Below, in pieces: positions 1 through 6,257 of a DNA stretch of 17,790 nucleotides. A program made the translations under genes and the position numbers. Location of the stretch: assembly GCA_900540375.1 (NCBI GenBank), contig UQFS01000045.1, forward strand, positions 1 through 17,790, given 5' to 3'. Within the stretch, counting starts at the first letter, position 1. Each line of letters opens with the position of its first letter. The notes under the pieces were generated by a model, which made no database searches, was not told the DNA's origin, and saw nothing but the letters and a program-made list of their open reading frames with translations. The DNA is from an uncultured Prevotella sp. (GTDB lineage Bacteria; Bacteroidota; Bacteroidia; Bacteroidales; Bacteroidaceae).

Positions 1-371
<371 letters not shown>

Positions 372-407
372 AAGGGTTGACAGGACCATAACGTCTTGTC
401 AACCCTT
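372..407 (-). terminator. Hairpin terminator after the isomerase gene
   Basis: The 11-bp arms AAGGGTTGACA (372-382) and TGTCAACCCTT (397-407) are perfect complements. The stem extends inward through a G-T wobble (383/396) and GAC/GTC to about 15 bp, closing on a 6-base loop. On the minus strand the stem is followed by TTTTGTCTT, which fits an intrinsic terminator for the isomerase gene ending at 474. The plus-strand side also reaches a T run (TATTTTTTG at 411-419), so it could work in both directions. Confidence 0.75.
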
Positions 408-473
408 GACTATTTTTTGAGTCTTCTGCTGCCGGATCCGTTCGAAAGAGAAGCTCTGATCATCATCTCAAGA

Positions 474-1952
474 TTATTCGAAAGGATTCTCTGTCGGATA
501 GGGCAGGCTCTTTGGCTGGTTGTAAGCCACATCCTCGACGCCCATGTACTTCAGGAAGTTGAAGAGATGCTTGCCTACATGAGAGAAGGCAACGGCACCG
601 TGGTGAGGATAGTGCTTCTCGATGAGCACGTGACGATAGAAGCGGCCCATCTCCGGAATAGCGAAGACACCGATGCCACCGAAGGAGCGTGTCGGCACGT
701 TGAGCACCTCGCCCTCAGCGATGTAGGCGCGGAGCACACCCTCGGAGTCGCACTGTACGCGGTAGAACGTGATCTCGCCCGGAGCGATGTCGCCCTCCAA
801 CGTGCCACGTGTGAAGTCAGGCTTGCCGCCGTTCTCCAGCAGACGGTTCTGGATGAGCTGGTACTTGATGGCACGTCCGGCGCACATCTTGCAGGATGGC
901 GTGTTGCCGCAGTGGAAGCCCATGAAGGTGTCGGTGAGCTTGTAGTTGTACTTGCCGACGATGTCCTCGTCGTAGATATACTTAGGCACAGAGTTGTTGA
1001 TGTCGAGCAGGGTGACGGTGTCGTCGCTCAGGCACATGCCGATGTACTCAGAGAGCGCACCGTAGATGTCCACCTCGCAGGCCACGGGGATGCCACGGCT
1101 CACCAGACGGGAGTTGACATAGCAGGGCTCGAAACCGAACTGGCTTGGGAAGGCAGGCCAGCACTTGTCGGCGAAGGCCACATACTGGCGGGAGCCCTTG
1201 TGCTGCTCAGCCCAGTCGAGCAGTGTCAGCTCAAACTGCGCCATGCGGCGGCTGAGGTCGGGATAGTACTTGCCCTCGCCCATCTCGGCAGCCATGTCCT
1301 TGCAGACGTCGTCGATGCGCGGGTCGCTCTCGTGCTGCTTGTAAGCCACGAGGAGGTCGAGCTCAGAGTTCTCCTCGATCTCCACACCGAGTTCATAGAG
1401 TCCCTTGATCGGAGCGTTGCAGGCGAAGAAGTCCTGAGGACGCGGACCGAAGGTGATGATCTTCAAACCCTTCAGGCCGATGACGGCACGGGCTACGGGC
1501 ACGAAGTCAGCGATCATCCTGGCGATGTCGTCGGCGGTGCCTACAGGATAAGCGGGGATATAGCCCTTGAGGTGACGCATGGCGAGGTTGTAGCTGCAGT
1601 TGAGCATACCGCAATAGGCGTCGCCACGGCCGTTGATCATGTCGCCGTCGCCCTCAGCGGCAGAGACGAACATGCAAGGGCCATGGAACTTCTTGGCGAT
1701 GAGTGTCTCGGGGGTCTCCGGACCGAAGTTGCCAAGGAACACGACGAGGGCGTTGCAGCCAGCCTCGCGCACCTCTTTGATGGCCTTGAGCATATCCTGC
1801 TCGTTCTCTACTGTAGTCTGGCAGTCATATATCTCGCCCTTATAAGCTTTCACGATGTTCTCGCGACGCTGGGTGGAAAGAGCGATAGGGAAACAGTCAC
1901 GGCTGACGGCGATGATACCGAGCTTCACCTGGGGAATGTTGTTGCTTTGCAT
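474..1952 (-). CDS. L-fucose/L-arabinose isomerase family protein
   Basis: This 492-residue protein has the character of the L-fucose/L-arabinose isomerase family, Mn-dependent cytoplasmic enzymes that interconvert aldoses and ketoses. Candidate metal and catalytic residues in family order are Glu293 (in CEVDIYGALSEY), Asp317 (in TLLDINNS) and His450/His451 (in HYPHHGAV). A conserved-looking HCGN segment (347-350) and nearby cysteines 354 and 357 lie between them. It is shorter than typical FucI and close to AraA length, so the sugar cannot be fixed from sequence; fucose, arabinose or a related sugar are all possible. There is no signal peptide. The start at 1952 is supported by a good promoter about 80 bp upstream and a terminator just after the stop, so it is probably transcribed alone. 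No kinase or transporter gene for the same pathway is next to it. Confidence 0.88.
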   Translation of the reverse strand: MQSNNIPQVKLGIIAVSRDCFPIALSTQRRENIVKAYKGEIYDCQTTVENEQDMLKAIKEVREAGCNALVVFLGNFGPETPETLIAKKFHGPCMFVSAAEGDGDMINGRGDAYCGMLNCSYNLAMRHLKGYIPAYPVGTADDIARMIADFVPVARAVIGLKGLKIITFGPRPQDFFACNAPIKGLYELGVEIEENSELDLLVAYKQHESDPRIDDVCKDMAAEMGEGKYYPDLSRRMAQFELTLLDWAEQHKGSRQYVAFADKCWPAFPSQFGFEPCYVNSRLVSRGIPVACEVDIYGALSEYIGMCLSDDTVTLLDINNSVPKYIYDEDIVGKYNYKLTDTFMGFHCGNTPSCKMCAGRAIKYQLIQNRLLENGGKPDFTRGTLEGDIAPGEITFYRVQCDSEGVLRAYIAEGEVLNVPTRSFGGIGVFAIPEMGRFYRHVLIEKHYPHHGAVAFSHVGKHLFNFLKYMGVEDVAYNQPKSLPYPTENPFE

Positions 1953-2032
1953 AATCTTTTTGTTTAGTTGATTTTGGTGTTATTAGTTGTTGTCTTTATT
2001 TTCTGTTGATTGCTGGTTTCGCATTACGGTGA

Positions 2033-2063
2033 CAAAGATACACTTTTTCTTTGTAACAACAAA
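2033..2063 (-). promoter_or_regulatory. Bacteroidota-type promoter of the isomerase gene
   Basis: Read on the minus strand, TTTG (2063-2060) is followed after 19 bp by TATCTTTG (2040-2033). This matches the Bacteroidota sigma-ABfr consensus of TTTG, a 19-21 bp spacer, and TAnnTTTG. Transcription would start near 2026, giving a leader of about 75 bases before the ATG at 1952. Confidence 0.75.
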
Positions 2064-2123
2064 GGGATGATATAAAAGATAAAGTTTTTGAAACGAAACA
2101 TAACATAAAAGATAACAAAGAAA

Positions 2124-2148
2124 GGGTGTGTCCGCATTGGACACACCC
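2124..2148 (-). terminator. Intrinsic terminator of the fabD-amylase operon
   Basis: A perfect 10-bp stem (GGGTGTGTCC at 2124-2133 and GGACACACCC at 2139-2148) encloses a 5-base loop. On the minus strand it is followed by TTTCTTTG and further T-rich sequence; the plus-strand side is not T-rich. It ends transcription coming from the amylase gene, and sits just upstream of the isomerase promoter, insulating the two units. Confidence 0.8.
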
Positions 2149-2156
2149 TATATATA

Positions 2157-2178
2157 ATAAGGTGTAGTGTCACCTTAT
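2157..2178 (-). other. Second hairpin directly after the amylase stop codon
   Basis: Perfect 8-bp arms ATAAGGTG (2157-2164) and CACCTTAT (2171-2178) enclose a 6-base loop, two bases past the stop codon (2181-2183). There is no T run. It may protect the 3' end or support the adjacent terminator; its role is inferred from position only. Confidence 0.55.
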
Positions 2179-2180
2179 CG

Positions 2181-2654
2181 TTACGGTATCACCTTGAAGC
2201 GGATGCGGAAGGTGTGAGTCTGCTCGTCCCAGTTGGTGCCGAGAATCTCGAAGCGACCAATCTGTGAGGTAGAGCGCACGTGTTTGCCGATGCACGGGCA
2301 GACATCGAAGTCGCCGATGCGTACCAGCCGGATGGTCTGCGAGGCGTCTTCCGGCAGGCGGTCGAGGTTCACGCCCTCAGGCACATGGTTGCGGTCCACG
2401 TCCTCGTAGGTCACGGGGAGGTCCTCCTCGATGAGCTCGTTCATCCTGTCACCGATCGCCTTCTCCTCCTGCCGCGACGGCTTGTGGTCGAGGTGATAGC
2501 TGATCTTGCTTTTCTTCCGCTCGATATGGGCTTTGCGTGAACGCTCGCATCCAAACATGCGGATCATCACCTGGTTGAGCAGATGCTCGGCAGTGTGTGC
2601 CGGCGGGAACTCATCCTTGTTGTGCACATTGAGCAGGTAAGGTGTCTCTTCCAT
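2181..2654 (-). other. AlaX-like editing domain within the fusion, with possible internal start
   Basis: This segment encodes residues 560-716 of the fusion (157 residues), the size of a short stand-alone AlaX protein. It begins with an in-frame ATG (2654-2652) directly after the last amylase-like residues, with no linker. The preceding codon, AAG (2657-2655), is one base change from TAG. This suggests a recent join of two adjacent genes, or a second translation start giving a free editing protein. I see no clear ribosome-binding site, though Bacteroidota often lack one. Confidence 0.6.
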
Positions 2655-4331
2655 CTTGATGCTGAATTTATAGATACGTCCTGTATAGGGTCTGAGATCC
2701 ATGTCCACGGCACCGTCCCTCTTCAACTCGATGTCCATCTCCTGTCCTGTGAGCAAGTCGATGGCGCGCACCTCCTTCTCCGGCAGTCCGAGGAAGTCGA
2801 AGGCGTGGGCCGGGATATTCACGCTGGTGTTGACGCGGTCGGCTCCAAAGTTCACCACCACGAGCAGCACTTCGTCCTCGAACTTACGCAGGAAGGCGAA
2901 CTCATGGCGGGGATTGAACTTCCAGGTCTGTGGATTGACATACATCAGATCGAAGAACTCACCCTCGCGCACAGCAGCCTCGCGGTTGGCGATATGCAGG
3001 ATCTGCTGGTATTTCAGTTGCAGGTGCATCTCGTCCTGCGTGAGATGACGGCGGTCGAAATAGCCGCGGCGGATGGTGTCTATGCACCAGTAGTCGAAGA
3101 TCGTCGTACGGCCGTCACATCCCGAGAAGCCCTCGGCATCCATCCCACGCTCGCCGAGCTCCTGTCCGGAATAGACCATGAAAGGATTACTGCCCATGAG
3201 TGCGGCGACGATGATTGCCGGAATGGCTTTCATACCGTTTCCGCAGAGGAAATCACTGGCAATGCGCTGCTCGTCGTGGTTCTCCAGGAAGTAGAGCATG
3301 TGTGGGCGGATGTCGTCAATGTGCTGCCAGTAGTAGGTGATGCTGCTTGCAGGGCGGCGGTCGCAGATGACGTCGCGCAGACAGTCGTACATGCCCACCT
3401 TGTCGTAGAGATAGTCAAATCCCGACTGTATGTAGGTGCGATACAGGTTGGTGTCGTATACCTCTCCGATGAAGACGACACGGGGATAGCGCTCCTTGAC
3501 GATGCGTGTGGCGTAGGCCCAGAAGGCCGGCGGCACCATCTCCGCCATGTCGCAGCGGAAGCCGTCGATGTCTTTTGAAGCCCAGTAGAGCAGGATGTCG
3601 GTCATCTTCACCCATGTGTTGGGCACCGGTTCGAAGTGATAGCTGCGCCCTCCGGCATCGCAGTAGTCGATGCCATAGTTGAGTTTCACGGTCTCGTACC
3701 AGTCGTTGCGCCCCGGACAGTTGTCAAAGCGGTCGTTGCCGGTACACTTGGCGGGGTTCTCTACATAAGGTTCTTCACCTTCCTTAGGCTGCACCGGTGA
3801 GACGAAAGGCAGTCCGGGACAGTAATAGAAGTTGTTGATGGGCGAGAAGTGCTTGCCTGTGTCGTCGTCCTCACCGAGGTCGCGCACGCCTTCTGGCTTC
3901 ATGATCGAGTGGTACTCGCGTGCCACATGGTTGGGTACGAAGTCGATGATGACCTTCATGCCGGCCTGGTGTGTGCGGTCGACGAGCTGTTGGAACTCGT
4001 TCATGCGCTGGTCGATGTCGTCGGCCAGATCCGGATCGATGTCGTAGTAGTCAGTGATGGCGTAGGGCGATCCCGCCACGCCCTTCACCACAGAAGGGTG
4101 CTGGCGCGGTATGCCATGCTTGCTGTAGTCCGTCGCGGTGGCGTGGCGGATGACACCCGTATACCACACATGGGTGAAGCCCATGTCGTGGATGCGGCGT
4201 AGCCGTTCCGCGTCGAAGTCGCTCATCTTTCCCGTCCCGTTGACGCGCAGCGTGCCGTTGGGAACACGGGCCGTGTTGCGGTTGCCAAAGAGACGGGTAA
4301 AGACTTGGTAAATGATGATTTTTCTCTTCAT
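2181..4331 (-). CDS. GH13 alpha-amylase fused to an AlaX-type alanyl-tRNA editing domain
   Basis: This 716-residue protein has two parts. Residues about 1-559 are a GH13 alpha-glucan hydrolase: DFVPNH (130-135), GFRCDMAE (257-264, nucleophile Asp261), FIGE (287-290, acid/base Glu290) and ENHDE (350-354, Asp353), then a C-terminal beta domain ending near residue 558. All catalytic residues are present. Residues about 560-716 are a complete AlaX-like editing domain with HTAEH (His579, His583) and CIGKH (Cys680, His684), the HxxxH...CxxxH zinc site that deacylates mischarged tRNA(Ala). There is no signal peptide, so it should be cytoplasmic, where a GH13 enzyme would act on glycogen or imported maltodextrins. 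It lies 31 bp behind fabD, likely in one operon. The ATG at 4331 gives a normal GH13 N-terminus. The fusion is odd: I know of no functional link between the two activities. Family calls are strong; joint function is unknown. Confidence 0.9.
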   Translation of the reverse strand: MKRKIIIYQVFTRLFGNRNTARVPNGTLRVNGTGKMSDFDAERLRRIHDMGFTHVWYTGVIRHATATDYSKHGIPRQHPSVVKGVAGSPYAITDYYDIDPDLADDIDQRMNEFQQLVDRTHQAGMKVIIDFVPNHVAREYHSIMKPEGVRDLGEDDDTGKHFSPINNFYYCPGLPFVSPVQPKEGEEPYVENPAKCTGNDRFDNCPGRNDWYETVKLNYGIDYCDAGGRSYHFEPVPNTWVKMTDILLYWASKDIDGFRCDMAEMVPPAFWAYATRIVKERYPRVVFIGEVYDTNLYRTYIQSGFDYLYDKVGMYDCLRDVICDRRPASSITYYWQHIDDIRPHMLYFLENHDEQRIASDFLCGNGMKAIPAIIVAALMGSNPFMVYSGQELGERGMDAEGFSGCDGRTTIFDYWCIDTIRRGYFDRRHLTQDEMHLQLKYQQILHIANREAAVREGEFFDLMYVNPQTWKFNPRHEFAFLRKFEDEVLLVVVNFGADRVNTSVNIPAHAFDFLGLPEKEVRAIDLLTGQEMDIELKRDGAVDMDLRPYTGRIYKFSIKMEETPYLLNVHNKDEFPPAHTAEHLLNQVMIRMFGCERSRKAHIERKKSKISYHLDHKPSRQEEKAIGDRMNELIEEDLPVTYEDVDRNHVPEGVNLDRLPEDASQTIRLVRIGDFDVCPCIGKHVRSTSQIGRFEILGTNWDEQTHTFRIRFKVIP

Positions 4332-4362
4332 CCAATCATTTGTGTTTCACACTGTCAGATGC

Positions 4363-5250
4363 TTATTCGAGGCCGGTGGTCTTGACATTCTTGTCGATGC
4401 GGCCAATCATTCCGCGCAGAGCCTTTCCCGGTCCGCACTCTACGAACTCGTCGGCGCCGTCGGCGATCATGTTCTGCACAGACTTGGTCCAGCGCACAGA
4501 ACTGGTGAGCTGAGCGATAAGGTTCTGCTTGATCTCCTCGGGATCGGTGTGCGGCATAGCGTCGACATTCTGATAGACGGGGCATACCGGCTTGGCGAAC
4601 TGCGTCTTCTCGATGGCAGCCTGCAGCTCTTCCTTGGCGGGCTGCATGAGGGGAGAGTGGAAAGCGCCGCCGACCTTCAGAGGCAGGGCACGCTTGGCAC
4701 CGGCAGCCTTCAGCTTGTCGCAAGCGACGAGGATGCCCTCTTTGTCGCCGGAGATGACGAGCTGGCCCGGGCAGTTGAAGTTGGCGGGCACCACGGTGTG
4801 GCCTTCCTTGCTGACCTCAGCGCAGATCTCCTCTACCTTCCCGTCGGGGAGCGCGATGATGGCAGCCATCGTGCCGGGATTGGCCTCGCAGGCTTTCTGC
4901 ATGGCGTTGGCACGGGCAGCGACGAGACGCAGACCGTCCTCGAAGCTCAGCGCACCGGCAGCCACGAGAGCGGAGAACTCACCGAGGGAGTGCCCGGCCA
5001 CCATGGCGGGCTTGAAGTCGTCGCCGAGGCACAGTGCCGAGATGACGCTATGGAGGAAGACGGCAGGCTGTGTGACCTTGGTCTCCTTGAGCTGCTCATC
5101 AGTACCGGCGAACATCACGTCGGTGATCTTGAATCCGAGTATCTCGTCGGCCTGGTCAAATAGTTTTTTAGCTAACGCGTTGTTGTCGTAGAGGTCTTTG
5201 CCCATGCCTACGAACTGGGAACCCTGTCCGGGAAAAACAAATGCTTTCAT
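4363..5250 (-). CDS. fabD: Malonyl-CoA:acyl-carrier-protein transacylase
   Basis: FabD moves the malonyl group from CoA to acyl carrier protein, supplying the extender unit for type II fatty acid synthesis in the cytoplasm. The 295-residue length is normal. The sequence shows FPGQGSQ (6-12), the nucleophile elbow GHSLGE with Ser88, Arg113 that binds the malonyl carboxylate, and the catalytic histidine His198 in GGAFHSP. The C-terminal ECGPGKAL motif (271-278) is also in place. The start gives the standard MKAFVFPGQGSQ N-terminus. The amylase/editing fusion follows 31 bp downstream on the same strand, so the two are probably co-transcribed, an unusual partner for fabD. No other fab gene is in the window. 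Confidence 0.95.
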   Translation of the reverse strand: MKAFVFPGQGSQFVGMGKDLYDNNALAKKLFDQADEILGFKITDVMFAGTDEQLKETKVTQPAVFLHSVISALCLGDDFKPAMVAGHSLGEFSALVAAGALSFEDGLRLVAARANAMQKACEANPGTMAAIIALPDGKVEEICAEVSKEGHTVVPANFNCPGQLVISGDKEGILVACDKLKAAGAKRALPLKVGGAFHSPLMQPAKEELQAAIEKTQFAKPVCPVYQNVDAMPHTDPEEIKQNLIAQLTSSVRWTKSVQNMIADGADEFVECGPGKALRGMIGRIDKNVKTTGLE

Positions 5251-5348
5251 CTTCTTTAGTGTATATTCTTATTAATGATACGTTCTGATGTCCAGTACGA
5301 AAGACAGCCGAAAGACTATCCGCTCACGGTGTTTTCTACTGTAATATG

Positions 5349-5356
5349 CAAATTTA
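5349..5356 (-). promoter_or_regulatory. Candidate -7 element for fabD
   Basis: The minus strand reads TAAATTTG, a match to the Bacteroidota TAnnTTTG element, about 93 bases upstream of the fabD ATG. I do not see TTTG at the expected upstream distance, so this is weaker than the isomerase promoter. Confidence 0.4.
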
Positions 5357-5468
5357 CATAAAAAAAGTAAGAATAGGAACTCCAGCGGCTAAAAAGTGAA
5401 GGTGCTTAACCGTATTTATAGTTTTGGGGTAGTATATCGCATTATGGATACCGGCGGAGAATTCCTTT

Positions 5469-5549
5469 TTATTTCTTCACCATCCTGCGTCCGTTGGCGA
5501 TAGGGACGTCGGCGGGCAACAGGTCGGACGCGACCTGCTTCTTCACGGT
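5469..5549 (-). pseudogene. Possible 3' remnant of a lost coding region
   Basis: On the minus strand, 26 codons starting TVKKQVASDL and ending IANGRRMVKK run to a TAA. Base composition is richer in G and C and more gene-like than the flanks. A stop codon in this frame lies just upstream, at the codons before RSRASTT. The overlapping frame upstream contains MLMKKQ, and a short direct repeat (GAAGAAGCAGG) is shared by the two stretches, so a frameshifted gene end is conceivable. I do not recognise the family, and it may be chance. Confidence 0.25.
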
Positions 5550-5699
5550 TGTGGATGCCCTGCTTCTTCATGAGCATGTCAGCTGTTTTGAAACAGATTG
5601 ACAAAAGTGCTTCATCGTGGGCGACCATTCTGGAGAAAGATTTTTGAGAGAAATCAGAAAATGGCTGGGTGAAAACTACAAAAAATCAAGGTCACGTTG

Positions 5700-5760
5700 T
5701 CAAAGTACCTTTCTGATGCTATCAAAGTACCTTTCTGACCTGGTCAAAGTGCCTTTCTGA
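5700..5760. repeat. Three direct repeats at exact 22-bp period
   Basis: TCAAAGTACCTTTCTGA occurs at 5700-5716 and 5722-5738, and with one change (TCAAAGTGCC...) at 5744-5760, each starting 22 bp after the last. The 8-base core CTTTCTGA recurs at 5797-5804, exactly 44 bp after its third copy, so it keeps the same spacing. Two helical turns between copies would place a bound protein on one face of the DNA. No gene is attached to it. Confidence 0.85.
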
Positions 5761-5797
5761 TCAGGTCATCTTACCGAGATGACAGCATCAGAAAGGC
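5751..5797. repeat. Long two-part hairpin built on the last 22-bp repeat
   Basis: The arms GCCTTTCTGAT (5751-5761) and ATCAGAAAGGC (5787-5797) are perfect complements. Inside them a second perfect 7-bp stem, GTCATCT (5765-5771) and AGATGAC (5777-5783), closes on a 5-base loop, with a 3x3 internal loop between the stems. There is no T run on either side, so it is not a typical terminator. It resembles a REP-type palindrome in shape only. Confidence 0.8.
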
Positions 5798-6079
5798 TTT
5801 CTGACAAGCAAAATCAGCGAAAATTCATGGTACCCCTCCTGTTTATTTTGGAGGAGAAAATGCTTTAGGTTTGTAATCGTCTAAGTGCCAGCTAATTATA
5901 GAAACACCCTCAAAATTCGCGAAATTGGGAGCAACATAGGTGTTGGTTCAGAAAATCGCAAGGAAAACGGCGCAAAAATGTCAGTTTATTCAACAAAGAA
6001 GAGGATTGTGATATGCGTTAAGGGAGAAGGGCCGCAAAGAATTAATAATTAGACGCCTAAGCCCTCACAAACACAATCA

Positions 6080-6108
6080 AGGCCCCCCGTAATCACTACG
6101 GAGAGCCT
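6080..6108 (-). terminator. Hairpin terminator after the arabinofuranosidase gene
   Basis: Bases 6080-6091 pair with 6097-6108 on the minus strand through 12 positions, with two G-U wobbles and a 5-base loop. The stem is G/C-rich and is followed on the minus strand by TTGATTGTGTTTG, a weak T-rich tail. It lies about 150 bases beyond the arabinofuranosidase stop, leaving a long 3' untranslated region. Confidence 0.6.
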
Positions 6109-6257
6109 CAGGAATCATTAAAATCATCGGTCTTACTGAAAAGAAGTAAGTACAGCGAACCTACATAACATCTTGTAACCTAACTTTACACTTTTAAAAA
6201 CCTAAACTTATAGCATTATTATGAAGCAATGCTTATCACATCTATATCACAATCAAA

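Larger units (their letters stand above)
5251..6257. other. About 1 kb gene-poor region with repeats and hairpins
   Basis: No full gene is supported between fabD and the arabinofuranosidase gene. The region holds a candidate fabD promoter, a possible coding remnant (5469-5549), a 22-bp-period repeat array running into a long hairpin (5700-5804), and a terminator (6080-6108). Between about 5810 and 6060 I see no structure beyond a weak CCTCC/GGAGG inverted repeat at 5835-5854. Confidence 0.6.

Noticed and set aside
396..1967. 523-codon plus-strand open frame opposite the isomerase gene
   Set aside because: It is antisense to a gene with clear catalytic residues, has low-complexity His/Val/Leu/Glu-rich composition and no recognisable domain; a shadow frame.
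2583..3578. Long plus-strand frame opposite the amylase gene
   Set aside because: Same antisense composition pattern and no motif; the minus strand shows all GH13 motifs.
5416..5628. 70-codon minus-strand frame in the gene-poor region
   Set aside because: Basic, low-information composition and no recognisable domain; the neighbouring frame looks slightly more coding, so I only note a possible remnant there.
5700..5804. CRISPR-like array
   Set aside because: Only about 5 bp separate the repeats, far too short for spacers, and no cas gene is present.
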